A program made the translations under genes and the position numbers. Below, piece after piece: positions 1-6,991 of a stretch of DNA of 8,885 nucleotides (positions within the stretch are counted from its first letter, which is position 1; every line of letters starts with the position of its first letter). Under the pieces are notes generated by a model that saw only the letters and a list, made by a program, of their open reading frames with translations, searched no databases and was not told the DNA's origin. The stretch comes from an uncultured Clostridia bacterium (lineage in GTDB: Bacteria; Bacillota; Clostridia; Christensenellales; Aristaeellaceae), in contig CAKTTM010000064.1 in NCBI GenBank assembly GCA_934615145.1, positions 1 to 8,885 of the forward strand, read 5' to 3'.

Positions 1-817
1 GATGATACTGCTGCCCATCGTGGCGGTCGTGATGAACTCCTTCGTCAGCGAGGCCGAGATCAGCCGCCGGGGCGTGTTCATCATCGTGCCGGAAAGCTGG
101 GACACGGGGGCCTATCAGATGCTGTGGACCAGCCGCACCAACATCATCCGCGCCTACGGCAACACGTTATTCAGGGTGGGGGTGGGCACGGCGCTCAACC
201 TGCTGCTCACCATCGCGCTAGCCTATCCGCTGGCCAAGCGCGACCTCAAGGGCCGCAGCCTCATCAACGCCTTTGTGTTCTTCACCATGATATTTGGCGG
301 CGGGCTGGTGCCCCGCTACATGGTGGTCAAGTGGACGGGGCTGCTGGACTCGCTCTGGGCGCTGATCGTGCCGGGCATCGTCAGCACCTGGAACATGTTC
401 ATGATGCGTAACTTCTTCTACTCTATCCCGGAGTCGCTCACCGAGAGCGCCAAGCTCGACGGCGCCAGCGAAATGCAGGTGCTGACGCGCATCGTGCTGC
501 CCTGCTCGCTGGCCTCCATCGCCACCATCGGCCTGTTCTACGCGGTGGGGCACTGGAACGCCTGGTTTGACGCCGTCATCTATATCACCGATACCAAGCT
601 GCTGGCCATGCAGAACATACTGCGCAACATCGTGTCCACCGCCAACATCAGCGATCTGGACGCCATGTCGCTGGCGGAGGCGGACTATGTGGCCCCGCCC
701 TCCCAGGCCATCAAGTCGGCCACCATCGTCATCAGCACCCTGCCCATCCTGGTGGTCTACCCCTTCATCCAGAAGTACTTTGTCAAGGGCGCCATGGTGG
801 GCTCCGTCAAGGGCTGA
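1..817 (+). CDS. Carbohydrate ABC transporter permease, YtcP/LplC type (5'-partial)
   Basis: This is an inner-membrane subunit of a binding-protein-dependent sugar importer. The frame is open to the left edge, and the first Met (base 2) falls inside the first membrane helix, so roughly 20-25 N-terminal residues lie outside the window. Numbering from that Met, hydrophobic segments are seen near residues 1-13, 53-78, 88-105, 116-135, 170-195 and 240-258. The cytoplasmic EAA loop that contacts the ATPase is at about 144-167 (ESLTESAKLDGAS...RIVLP). The C-terminus KYFVKGAMVGSVKG is typical of the YtcP/LplC branch. nanA follows 19 bases after the stop and then a sialidase, so the substrate is inferred to be sialic acid or a sialylated glycan. 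The partner permease and lipoprotein presumably lie upstream. Family assignment is firm; substrate is inferred from context. Confidence 0.93.
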   Translation, partial: MILLPIVAVVMNSFVSEAEISRRGVFIIVPESWDTGAYQMLWTSRTNIIRAYGNTLFRVGVGTALNLLLTIALAYPLAKRDLKGRSLINAFVFFTMIFGGGLVPRYMVVKWTGLLDSLWALIVPGIVSTWNMFMMRNFFYSIPESLTESAKLDGASEMQVLTRIVLPCSLASIATIGLFYAVGHWNAWFDAVIYITDTKLLAMQNILRNIVSTANISDLDAMSLAEADYVAPPSQAIKSATIVISTLPILVVYPFIQKYFVKGAMVGSVKG

Positions 818-823
818 GCATAT

Positions 824-830
824 AAAGGAG
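824..830 (+). promoter_or_regulatory. Ribosome binding site of nanA
   Basis: AAAGGAG lies 6 bases before the ATG at 837. It fixes the nanA start and shows that the open frame running upstream from 567 is not part of the protein. Confidence 0.85.
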
Positions 831-836
831 AAAGAA

Positions 837-1718
837 ATGAAGCGTTTTCACGGCATATACCCCGCGCTGCTGACCCCCTTTCACGGGGACGGCAGCATCA
901 ACCACAAGGCGCTGCGCGAGCTGGTGCGCCTGAACATGCAAAAGGGCGTGGCCGGCTTCTACGCCGGCGGCAGCACGGCCGAGTCCTTCCTGCTGGAGAG
1001 CGCCCAGCGCAAGGAGCTGCTGGAGACCATCGTCGACGAGGTGGCCGGCCGCTGCCAGGTCATCGCCCACATCGGCACCATCTCCCAGCGCGCCGCCATC
1101 GACCTGGCGCGCCATGCCGACAGCCTGGGCGTGGACGCGGTCAGCTCCATCCCGCCCTTCTACTACGGCTTTCCCTTTGACTGCATCCGCGATTATTACC
1201 TGGCGCTGGCCGACAGCGTCAAGGCGCCGGTGCTGATCTATCACTTCCCGGCCAACTCCGGCGTTACGCTGAAGCTCGAGGACGCCCAGCGCTTCCTGGA
1301 TGACAAGCGCTTTGCCGGCATCAAGTACACCAGCAATGACCTGTTCATGCTGGCCCAGCTGCGCGCCAGCCACCCAGAGGCTGCTATCTTGAACGGCTAT
1401 GACGAGATCATGCTCTCGGGCCTGGCCGCCGGCGCCAATGGCGGCGTGGGCAGCACCTATAATGTGATGGCGGAAAAGTTCATCGCCATCCAGGCCCACT
1501 TTGACAAGGGCGAGATCGCCGCCGCTCAGGCCCTGCAGCAGGAGGCCAACCGCGTGATCGCGGCCTTCATCAAGCTGGGCGTCATGCCCGCCGAAAAGGC
1601 GGCGCTGCGCCTGATGGGCATCGACATGGGCCAGTGCCTGCCGCCCTTCCAGCAGATCGACGCCCCGCAGGAGGCCTGGCTCAAGGGCGTCCTCACAGAC
1701 AACAACTGCCAGCTCTAA
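837..1718 (+). CDS. nanA: N-acetylneuraminate lyase (sialic acid aldolase)
   Basis: A cytoplasmic class I aldolase that splits N-acetylneuraminate into N-acetylmannosamine and pyruvate. The 293-residue protein has the usual length for the DapA/NanA (beta/alpha)8-barrel family. The pyruvate-binding loop is GGSTAES (44-50), where E. coli NanA has GGSTGEA. The catalytic Tyr is Y135 (IYHFPANSG) and the Schiff-base Lys is K163 (GIKYTSND). The segments DAVSSIPPFYYGF (100-112) and LNGYDEIMLSGLAAGANGG (185-203) follow NanA rather than dihydrodipicolinate synthase. The Gly-to-Ala change in the first motif is the one departure noted. The start at 837 is set by AAAGGAG six bases upstream. The adjacent sialidase makes NanA much more likely than another DapA-family aldolase. 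nanE and nanK, needed for the next steps, are not in the window. Confidence 0.94.
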   Translation: MKRFHGIYPALLTPFHGDGSINHKALRELVRLNMQKGVAGFYAGGSTAESFLLESAQRKELLETIVDEVAGRCQVIAHIGTISQRAAIDLARHADSLGVDAVSSIPPFYYGFPFDCIRDYYLALADSVKAPVLIYHFPANSGVTLKLEDAQRFLDDKRFAGIKYTSNDLFMLAQLRASHPEAAILNGYDEIMLSGLAAGANGGVGSTYNVMAEKFIAIQAHFDKGEIAAAQALQQEANRVIAAFIKLGVMPAEKAALRLMGIDMGQCLPPFQQIDAPQEAWLKGVLTDNNCQL

Positions 1719-1723
1719 GGAGG
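1717..1723 (+). promoter_or_regulatory. Ribosome binding site of the sialidase gene
   Basis: A near-perfect AAGGAGG overlaps the nanA stop codon (TAA, 1716-1718) and lies 4 bases before the sialidase ATG at 1728. The tight spacing suggests translational coupling to nanA. Confidence 0.82.
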
Positions 1724-1727
1724 CCGC

Positions 1728-2774
1728 ATGCATACGCAGATATTGTTCCATGAAGGGATGGACGGCTACGCCTCCTTCCGCATCCCCACCGTCATCGCGC
1801 TGCCCGGCGGGCGGGTGATCGCCTTTTGCGAGGGGCGCCTGCACGGCGTCAAGGACTATGGCACCATCCACATCGTCAGCCGCACCAGCCTGGACCATGG
1901 TGAGCACTTTGGCCCGCTGCAGGTGGTCACAAGCGACGGCGAGCACACCGTGGGCAACCCCTGCCCGGTCTATGACGCCGCTACAGGCCGTCTCCACCTG
2001 CTGTACAATGGCAATTTGAGAGAGGGCGGCGAGCATCTGATACTGGCGGGCCAGGCGCCGCGTACGGTGCTGCACCTGTACAGCGACGATCTGGGCGCCA
2101 GCTGGGGCCAGCCGCGGGATATCACCGCCCAGGTCAAGCGAGACCGCTGGACCTGGTATGCCTGCGGCCCCTGCCACGGCCTGCAGCTGCACAGCGGCCG
2201 GCTGCTGGTGCCCTGCAACCACGCGGTCTTGAAGGATGATGAGGCCGCCTCCGGTCCCTACATCAGCCACGCCATCTGGTCAGACGATGGCGGCCAGAGC
2301 TGGCAGCTGGGCCAGGATGTGGGTGAATACACCAATGAGTGCGCCCTGGCGCAGCTGCCCGGCGGGCAGATCTATATGAACATGCGCAGCTACCACGGCC
2401 AGGCCTGCCGCGCCGTGGCCCTGTCCGACGATCAGGGCGCCAGCTGGCACAGCTTCCGCCTGGACAGCCAGCTGACCGAGCCCATCTGCCAAGGCAGCGT
2501 CATCCTGGCGCCTGACTTTGGCCCGGACAAGCGCCCCGCCCTGCTCTTCAGCAACCCGGCCAACCCCGAGCGCCGCCTGGACCTGCGCCTGCGCCTGAGC
2601 CTGGACGAGGAGCAGACTTGGTCAACCGGCCTGAGCCTCCACCCCAGCCACAGCGCCTACAGCGACCTGGCCGTGCTGGAGACCGGCCAGATCGGCTGCC
2701 TGTATGAGGCCGGGGAGGAGAATGCCTACCAGAGCATCAGGTGGAGCAGGGTGGGGGCGGAGGAGATAGGGTAA
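1728..2774 (+). CDS. Exo-alpha-sialidase (GH33), leaderless, probably cytoplasmic
   Basis: Predicted to release terminal sialic acid from sialosides. The 348-residue protein is a single six-bladed propeller with no signal peptide, lectin module or anchor, so it should be cytoplasmic. Arg18 lies in the FRIP motif (17-20). Asp-boxes are SDDLGASW (119-126), SDDGGQSW (185-192) and SDDQGASW (233-240); a degenerate fourth, SLDEEQTW (291-298), has Glu for Gly. Likely catalytic residues by family pattern are Asp43 (VKDYG, acid/base), Glu204 (TNECAL), Tyr311 (AYSDLAVL, nucleophile with Glu204), an arginine triad of Arg18, Arg220 and Arg282/283 (SNPANPERR), and Glu327 (CLYEAG). It starts 9 bases after nanA and is the last gene before the terminator at 2833. 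Context suggests that imported sialyl compounds are hydrolysed inside the cell. A trans-sialidase-type activity cannot be excluded. Confidence 0.92.
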   Translation: MHTQILFHEGMDGYASFRIPTVIALPGGRVIAFCEGRLHGVKDYGTIHIVSRTSLDHGEHFGPLQVVTSDGEHTVGNPCPVYDAATGRLHLLYNGNLREGGEHLILAGQAPRTVLHLYSDDLGASWGQPRDITAQVKRDRWTWYACGPCHGLQLHSGRLLVPCNHAVLKDDEAASGPYISHAIWSDDGGQSWQLGQDVGEYTNECALAQLPGGQIYMNMRSYHGQACRAVALSDDQGASWHSFRLDSQLTEPICQGSVILAPDFGPDKRPALLFSNPANPERRLDLRLRLSLDEEQTWSTGLSLHPSHSAYSDLAVLETGQIGCLYEAGEENAYQSIRWSRVGAEEIG

Positions 2775-2797
2775 GGGCTGGCGTGAGGGCAGCAAGA

Positions 2798-2813
2798 TGT
2801 TTCACGTGGAACA
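2798..2813. promoter_or_regulatory. parS site (ParB/Spo0J binding)
   Basis: TGTTTCACGTGGAACA fits the bacterial parS consensus TGTTNCACGTGNAACA at every fixed position. It is a palindrome around CACGTG, with one arm carrying T and the other C at the variable position. ParB loads here as a CTP-dependent clamp for chromosome (or plasmid) partition. The site lies 24 bases after the sialidase stop and before that operon's terminator. Chromosomal parS sites cluster near the replication origin, so the region may be origin-proximal; this is inferred. Confidence 0.87.
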
Positions 2814-2832
2814 GTGACTATTAAGGGTTCTG

Positions 2833-2868
2833 GAGCGGTGCCGATATTGGTGCCGCTCTTCCTTTTTT
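2833..2868 (+). terminator. Intrinsic terminator of the sialic-acid operon
   Basis: A 10-bp stem, GAGCGGTGCC (2833-2842) with GGTGCCGCTC (2849-2858), has two G-T wobbles in the middle and a GATATT loop. It is followed by a T-rich tail with six consecutive T (2863-2868). It closes the permease-nanA-sialidase transcript and insulates the next gene. Confidence 0.88.
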
Positions 2869-2902
2869 GTATCCTGGGCTTCCAGACTTCAATCCTTCAA
2901 TG

Positions 2903-2911
2903 TGCTATACT
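2903..2911 (+). promoter_or_regulatory. Extended -10 promoter of the PLD-helicase gene
   Basis: TGCTATACT combines the TG extension with TATACT (2906-2911). No convincing -35 hexamer sits 16-18 bases upstream, which is acceptable for an extended -10 promoter. Transcription would start near 2917 and give a leader of about 33 bases. The element overlaps the in-frame GTG at 2902, so that codon cannot be the start if this promoter is used. Confidence 0.55.
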
Positions 2912-2937
2912 GTCTCCACATTAGTCATCACATCGCC

Positions 2938-2941
2938 GAGG
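2938..2941 (+). promoter_or_regulatory. Ribosome binding site selecting ATG 2950
   Basis: GAGG lies 8 bases before the ATG at 2950. It favours that codon over the GTG at 2902, which has no Shine-Dalgarno sequence close by. Confidence 0.6.
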
Positions 2942-2949
2942 TATCTTAT

Positions 2950-5900
2950 ATGTTACACAATGGCATCTACGAACAGGTTATCCATGAGCTATTGGCGCGT
3001 CAACTTGAGGAAGCAGATGATCGCATCGTCTATACTGACAACATTGATGATGCTGAAGCACCCAGGATGCTTTCCCAATACGTGTCTGACATACTTGAGC
3101 ATGGACTGCAACAGGTACAGGAGAAGGAGGACGCGCTGAATCTTCAGATTGCCCTGAGCAACAAGATTGTCACGCTGATAAGGGACGAAACGGGCGACCC
3201 GAGCTTTGCTCCCCTTCGCATCGACTCCCGAGCGGAGCAGCTACTTGCACTTGTGGATCGCAAGAACAATCCCCATCTCGTCAGCAGTAGGGACAGACCT
3301 GTTCGGCCTGAGACTTCCGTCGCTGTCAGCAGTCTGTTCACCGGTGCGGTGCATGAGCCAAGCTTGTACGCTGAGTTCAAGAAGGAAATTTTGTCTTGTG
3401 ACAGCATTGACATGCTGGTCTCTTTCATCAAATGGAGCGGTTTGCGCCTGATGATGGATGAGTTGCGCCAGTTCGCGCAGAACGGAGGGCAGCTGCGAGT
3501 CATCACCACCTCCTACATGGGGGCAACGGATATCAAAGCCGTGGAGGAATTGAGGGCACTGCCCAACGCACAGATCAAAGTTTCCTACGATACCAAGCGT
3601 ACGCGTCTGCATGCCAAAACCTATGCTTTCTACCGCAATACCGGCTTTTCAACAGCCTATGTGGGGAGCTCCAATCTCTCCAATGCGGCCATTTCCAGCG
3701 GCCTGGAGTGGAACATTAAGGTAACGGGTAAGGACTTGCCAGACACCCTGCAAAAGATTACTGCCACTTTCGACAGCTATTGGAACTCCCCCGATTTTGA
3801 AGACTATGGCGCCAAGCAGGTGGAGCGCCTGAAGAAGGCCCTGAAGGCCGAGAGATACTTCGACAATAACGGTGACCTTCCGTATCAGTTTGATATCCGC
3901 CCCTACCCCTTCCAGCAGATAATCCTCAGCCAGCTGGAAGCCGAGCGTACGGTGCGACAGCAATATCGTAATCTGGTTGTGGCGGCAACAGGCACGGGCA
4001 AGACAGTGGTATCGGCGTTTGACTATAAGCGTTTTCGTGATGCTCATCGGAATCAGCCCAACCGTCTGTTGTTTGTGGCGCACAGGGAAGAGATACTTAA
4101 GCAGAGCATTGCCTGTTTTCGTGGTGTGCTAAAGGATCCCAATTTTGGCGCGTTGTTCGTTGGTAACTATGTGCCCGATACCACCAGCCATCTCTTTATG
4201 TCCATCCAAACCTTCAACTCACAAGACTGGACGGCACGAACGGCAGATGACTACTATGATTATATCGTTGTGGATGAGTTTCACCACGCTGCCGCTAAGA
4301 GTTATCAGCAACTGCTCAACTACTATCGACCCAGCATCCTTCTTGGCCTGACGGCTACACCAGAGCGGATGGATGGCAAGGATGTGACCAGTTACTTTGG
4401 TAATCGCATCGCCGCAGAGATACGATTGCCCGAGGCCATTGACCGCAAATTGCTCAGCCCTTTTCAATATTTTGGAGTCACTGACACCGTTGATTTGACC
4501 AATATTCGTTGGACGCAGGGCACTTATGATCGCGGCGAGCTTACCAACCTCTACACCATTGACGCCTATGGGGCCGGTCAACGGGCAGACAACATTCTGT
4601 CCGCACTGCGTCGCTATGTCACCGATATGGGGGAGGTCAAGGGCTTGGGGTTTTGCGTGACAATCGCCCACGCGCACTACATGGCTGAGCACTTCAACCA
4701 TCAAGGCATCCCATCACTGGCCTTGACAGGGCAGTCCACAAACGATGAGCGCAGCAGTGCCAAACATCGTCTGGTATCAGGCGAGCTTCGCTTCATCTTT
4801 GTTGTGGATATCTACAATGAAGGCGTTGATATCCCCGAGGTGAACACTGTGCTCTTCTTGCGTCCTACCGAAAGCCTGACCATCTTTCTGCAACAGTTGG
4901 GGCGTGGCCTTCGACTAAGTGAAGGCAAGGAGTGCCTGACAGTCCTGGACTTCATTGGTCAGGCGCACAAGAAATACAATTTTGAGGACAAGTTTGCCGC
5001 CTTACTCAGCAACACTCGCCGCGGAGTACAGGCTGAGATTCGCGGCGGATTCGCATCCGCTCCCAGGGGATGTTACATTCAACTTGAGCGAATGGCACAA
5101 CAGTATGTGCTTGACAACATCCGCTCCTCCTTCGGCAGAACGAGTGGGCTGGTCAGCCGCATCTCCACCTTTGAGGAGGATAGCGGGAAGCAGCTGAATT
5201 TGACCAACTTCCTTGAACACTATCATCTGGACATCCGCACCATTTATGGTGGCCGCAGTTCCTTTTCTCGCCTGTGTGTGGCCGCCGGTGTTCGGGACGA
5301 TTTCAACGAGCCATTAGAAGTCATGCTCACCCGAGCTTTTCAGCGTATCTGCGACATCGATTCCCGACGCCTTATATCGTTTCTGTTGACCAACTGGGAC
5401 ATGTTACCTCACCTTGACCTCTCCGCGCTTTCCGCCGCAGAGATGACCATGGTGCGAATGTTCTGCATTAGCCTTTGGCCAGAGCTGTCGGGTGATTTGG
5501 CAAACAGCAGACTGGCCGAAAAGCTTGCTTCGCTGACAGATTGTCCTGTGTTGATGGATGAGATGCGTGAGCTACTCCACTACTGCTTTGACCACATTGA
5601 TTTTGTGGATGAACCCGTTGACCTGGGCATTGATTCTCCTCTCGATTTGCATTGCGCTTACACCCGAGACCAGTTGTTCGTTGCTCTGGGTTTTCTCAAT
5701 CCCAACGCTGTCAGGGAGGGCGTGAAATGGCTGCAGGATATCCAATGTGATATTTTCTTGGTCACGCTCAACAAGTCTGAGAAGGACTACTCTCCCACCA
5801 CGATGTACCAGGACTATTCAATCAACGAGCATCTGTTTCACTGGCAGAGTCAGAGCACAACTTCTGAGGATTCCCCCACCGGCAGCAGATATCAAACCCA

Positions 5901-6102
5901 TGGGCAGGGACTGAATCGTATGTTATTGTTCGTGCGCGAGTTCAAGAAAGACGGGTATGGAAATACAGCACCCTATACTTTCCTCGGCCTGGCAGACTAT
6001 GTCAGCCATGAGGGCAGCAGACCCATGAGCATCACCTATCGTCTACATCGGCCAATCCCAGCGAAGTACTTGAAGAAGACCAACAAATTATTGGTGGGAT
6101 AA
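2950..6102 (+). CDS. PLD-like/SF2 helicase with DUF3427-type C-terminus, candidate defence protein
   Basis: A 1050-residue soluble multidomain protein, probably an ATP-driven nucleic-acid translocase with a nuclease-like module. Residues about 1-125 are helical. A PLD-like domain (about 130-285) has HAK (221-223) and GSSN (239-242), but the usual Asp of HxKx4D is replaced by Tyr. The helicase core has Walker A ATGTGKT (346-352, K351), motif II DEFHH (442-446), TATPER (468-473) and motif VI QQLGRGLR (648-655). Residues about 690-1050 match the DUF3427-type C-terminal region in arrangement. The start at 2950 is chosen because GAGG lies 8 bases upstream, the promoter overlaps the alternative GTG at 2902, and MLHNGIYEQVI resembles family N-termini. 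G+C is clearly below that of its neighbours and it stands alone between two terminators, which suggests acquisition. Such architectures occur among defence-associated helicases; the role here is unproven. Confidence 0.92.
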   Translation: MLHNGIYEQVIHELLARQLEEADDRIVYTDNIDDAEAPRMLSQYVSDILEHGLQQVQEKEDALNLQIALSNKIVTLIRDETGDPSFAPLRIDSRAEQLLALVDRKNNPHLVSSRDRPVRPETSVAVSSLFTGAVHEPSLYAEFKKEILSCDSIDMLVSFIKWSGLRLMMDELRQFAQNGGQLRVITTSYMGATDIKAVEELRALPNAQIKVSYDTKRTRLHAKTYAFYRNTGFSTAYVGSSNLSNAAISSGLEWNIKVTGKDLPDTLQKITATFDSYWNSPDFEDYGAKQVERLKKALKAERYFDNNGDLPYQFDIRPYPFQQIILSQLEAERTVRQQYRNLVVAATGTGKTVVSAFDYKRFRDAHRNQPNRLLFVAHREEILKQSIACFRGVLKDPNFGALFVGNYVPDTTSHLFMSIQTFNSQDWTARTADDYYDYIVVDEFHHAAAKSYQQLLNYYRPSILLGLTATPERMDGKDVTSYFGNRIAAEIRLPEAIDRKLLSPFQYFGVTDTVDLTNIRWTQGTYDRGELTNLYTIDAYGAGQRADNILSALRRYVTDMGEVKGLGFCVTIAHAHYMAEHFNHQGIPSLALTGQSTNDERSSAKHRLVSGELRFIFVVDIYNEGVDIPEVNTVLFLRPTESLTIFLQQLGRGLRLSEGKECLTVLDFIGQAHKKYNFEDKFAALLSNTRRGVQAEIRGGFASAPRGCYIQLERMAQQYVLDNIRSSFGRTSGLVSRISTFEEDSGKQLNLTNFLEHYHLDIRTIYGGRSSFSRLCVAAGVRDDFNEPLEVMLTRAFQRICDIDSRRLISFLLTNWDMLPHLDLSALSAAEMTMVRMFCISLWPELSGDLANSRLAEKLASLTDCPVLMDEMRELLHYCFDHIDFVDEPVDLGIDSPLDLHCAYTRDQLFVALGFLNPNAVREGVKWLQDIQCDIFLVTLNKSEKDYSPTTMYQDYSINEHLFHWQSQSTTSEDSPTGSRYQTHGQGLNRMLLFVREFKKDGYGNTAPYTFLGLADYVSHEGSRPMSITYRLHRPIPAKYLKKTNKLLVG

Positions 6103-6143
6103 GGCGGGCCCTCCATCGACAGAATAGTGCTGGGGCCTTCCCT

Positions 6144-6159
6144 CGTTTCCAGTGGAACA
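6144..6159. repeat. Degenerate parS-like 16-mer, imperfect direct repeat of 2798-2813
   Basis: CGTTTCCAGTGGAACA matches the upstream parS sequence at 13 of 16 positions in the same orientation, including the whole right half GTGGAACA. The central CACGTG is broken (CCAGTG), so ParB binding is doubtful. Both copies are followed by a base and then TG. The two copies bracket the low-G+C helicase gene. Confidence 0.5.
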
Positions 6160-6172
6160 ATGTTTTGATCAA

Positions 6173-6208
6173 AAAAGCGAGGCGCGTCAGAGTGCGCGCC
6201 ACGCTTTT
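6173..6208. terminator. Bidirectional intrinsic terminator
   Basis: The stem pairs AAAAGCG (6173-6179) with CGCTTTT (6202-6208) and GGCGCG (6181-6186) with CGCGCC (6195-6200). It has a single A/A mismatch and an 8-base loop. The T-run after the stem serves the helicase gene on +. The A-run 6171-6176 gives a U-run on the opposite strand for the ABC operon ending at 6230. Confidence 0.87.
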
Positions 6209-6229
6209 GCTTTCAATGCACTGTCTCCC

Positions 6230-6991
6230 CTACTCCCCCCACAACCTCAACAAGCCCCGCATCCATTCACCCACGTCCATCTGATAGACCTGCCGCAGGC
6301 TGTCTTCCTGTAGCGCTTCATCGATATTCCCCAGTGCCACCTGCTGGCCTTTATCCAGCAGCAGCGCCTGGCGGCCGTATTTGCGCGCCAGGCTCAGGTC
6401 GTGCACCACGGAGATGATGGCGCGGCCGGGGCTCTTGAGCCAGTCGCTCAGCAGCGCGAAGAGCTGCTGCTGATACTGCAGGTCCAGGTGGTTGGCCGGC
6501 TCGTCCAGCAGCAGCAGCTGGGGATCCTGGGCGAAGAGCTGCGCCAGGAAGGCGCGCTGCAGCTCGCCGCCTGACAGGCTCAGCACGCTTTGATGCCGCA
6601 GATGCTCAAGGCCTGTGCGGCTGATCGCCTCTTCCACCATGCGCTGGCCCTCGGGGTCGCCCCCGCGGTCAAACAGCCCGCCCTGCGCCGCGTAGCGCCC
6701 CAGCCGCACCACCTCCTGCACCGTGAAAGCATAGCCCGGATGATGGCTTTGGCTCAGCACCCCCAGCCGCGCCGCGCGCGCGCGGGGCTTCATGTGCTTA
6801 AGGTCCTGGCCCTCAAACTGGACACTGCCCGCATAGGGGATGGCCTGCGCCATCGCGCGGATCAGCGTCGACTTGCCCGCGCCATTGGGGCCCAGCAGCA
6901 TCAGCCAGTCCCCCGCTTTCAGCTCAAAGCTGACGCCGCTCAAGATCGCCTTGCCGCTGATGCTGACCTTCAGATCGCTTTCCTTTAGCAT
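6230..6991 (-). CDS. Iron-siderophore/cobalamin-type ABC transporter ATPase (FecE/BtuD family)
   Basis: The 253-residue cytoplasmic ATPase powers the adjacent FecCD-type permease. It has Walker A GPNGAGKS (34-41), Q-loop Gln81, signature LSGGE (139-143), Walker B LLLLDEP (159-165) and H-loop His197 (VVHDLS). The order and the EVVRLGRY segment (93-100) resemble FecE/FhuC-type ATPases. The start at 6991 is chosen because it overlaps the permease stop as TGATG and has GGAGG about 8 bases upstream. The longer open frame to 7243 runs inside the permease gene and is not used. The C-terminal tail WMRGLLRLWGE is a little long for the family. Likely substrates are ferric siderophores, heme or a corrinoid; the sequence does not discriminate. 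Confidence 0.94.
   Translation of the reverse strand: MLKESDLKVSISGKAILSGVSFELKAGDWLMLLGPNGAGKSTLIRAMAQAIPYAGSVQFEGQDLKHMKPRARAARLGVLSQSHHPGYAFTVQEVVRLGRYAAQGGLFDRGGDPEGQRMVEEAISRTGLEHLRHQSVLSLSGGELQRAFLAQLFAQDPQLLLLDEPANHLDLQYQQQLFALLSDWLKSPGRAIISVVHDLSLARKYGRQALLLDKGQQVALGNIDEALQEDSLRQVYQMDVGEWMRGLLRLWGE

Noticed and set aside
567..836. N-terminal extension of NanA into the permease gene
   Set aside because: The extension is Pro/Ser-rich out-of-frame permease sequence. NanA homology begins at MKRFHGIYPALLTPF, with an RBS just before 837.
807..2270. Long antisense open frame (487 codons) across nanA and the sialidase
   Set aside because: It mirrors two genes with clear catalytic motifs and strong ribosome binding sites, is low-complexity (Ala/Gly/Val/Gln/His rich), and is expected from high G+C codon bias.
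2902..2949. GTG start of the helicase at 2902
   Set aside because: It overlaps the extended -10 element and lacks an RBS; ATG 2950 has GAGG at 8 bases.
2950..6102. Type I restriction (HsdR) or DISARM helicase
   Set aside because: There are no HsdM/HsdS or DrmA/B partners, and the domain order (PLD, SF2, long C-terminal region) fits the DUF3427-type family.
6144..6159. Second functional parS
   Set aside because: The central CACGTG is disrupted, so it was recorded only as a degenerate repeat.
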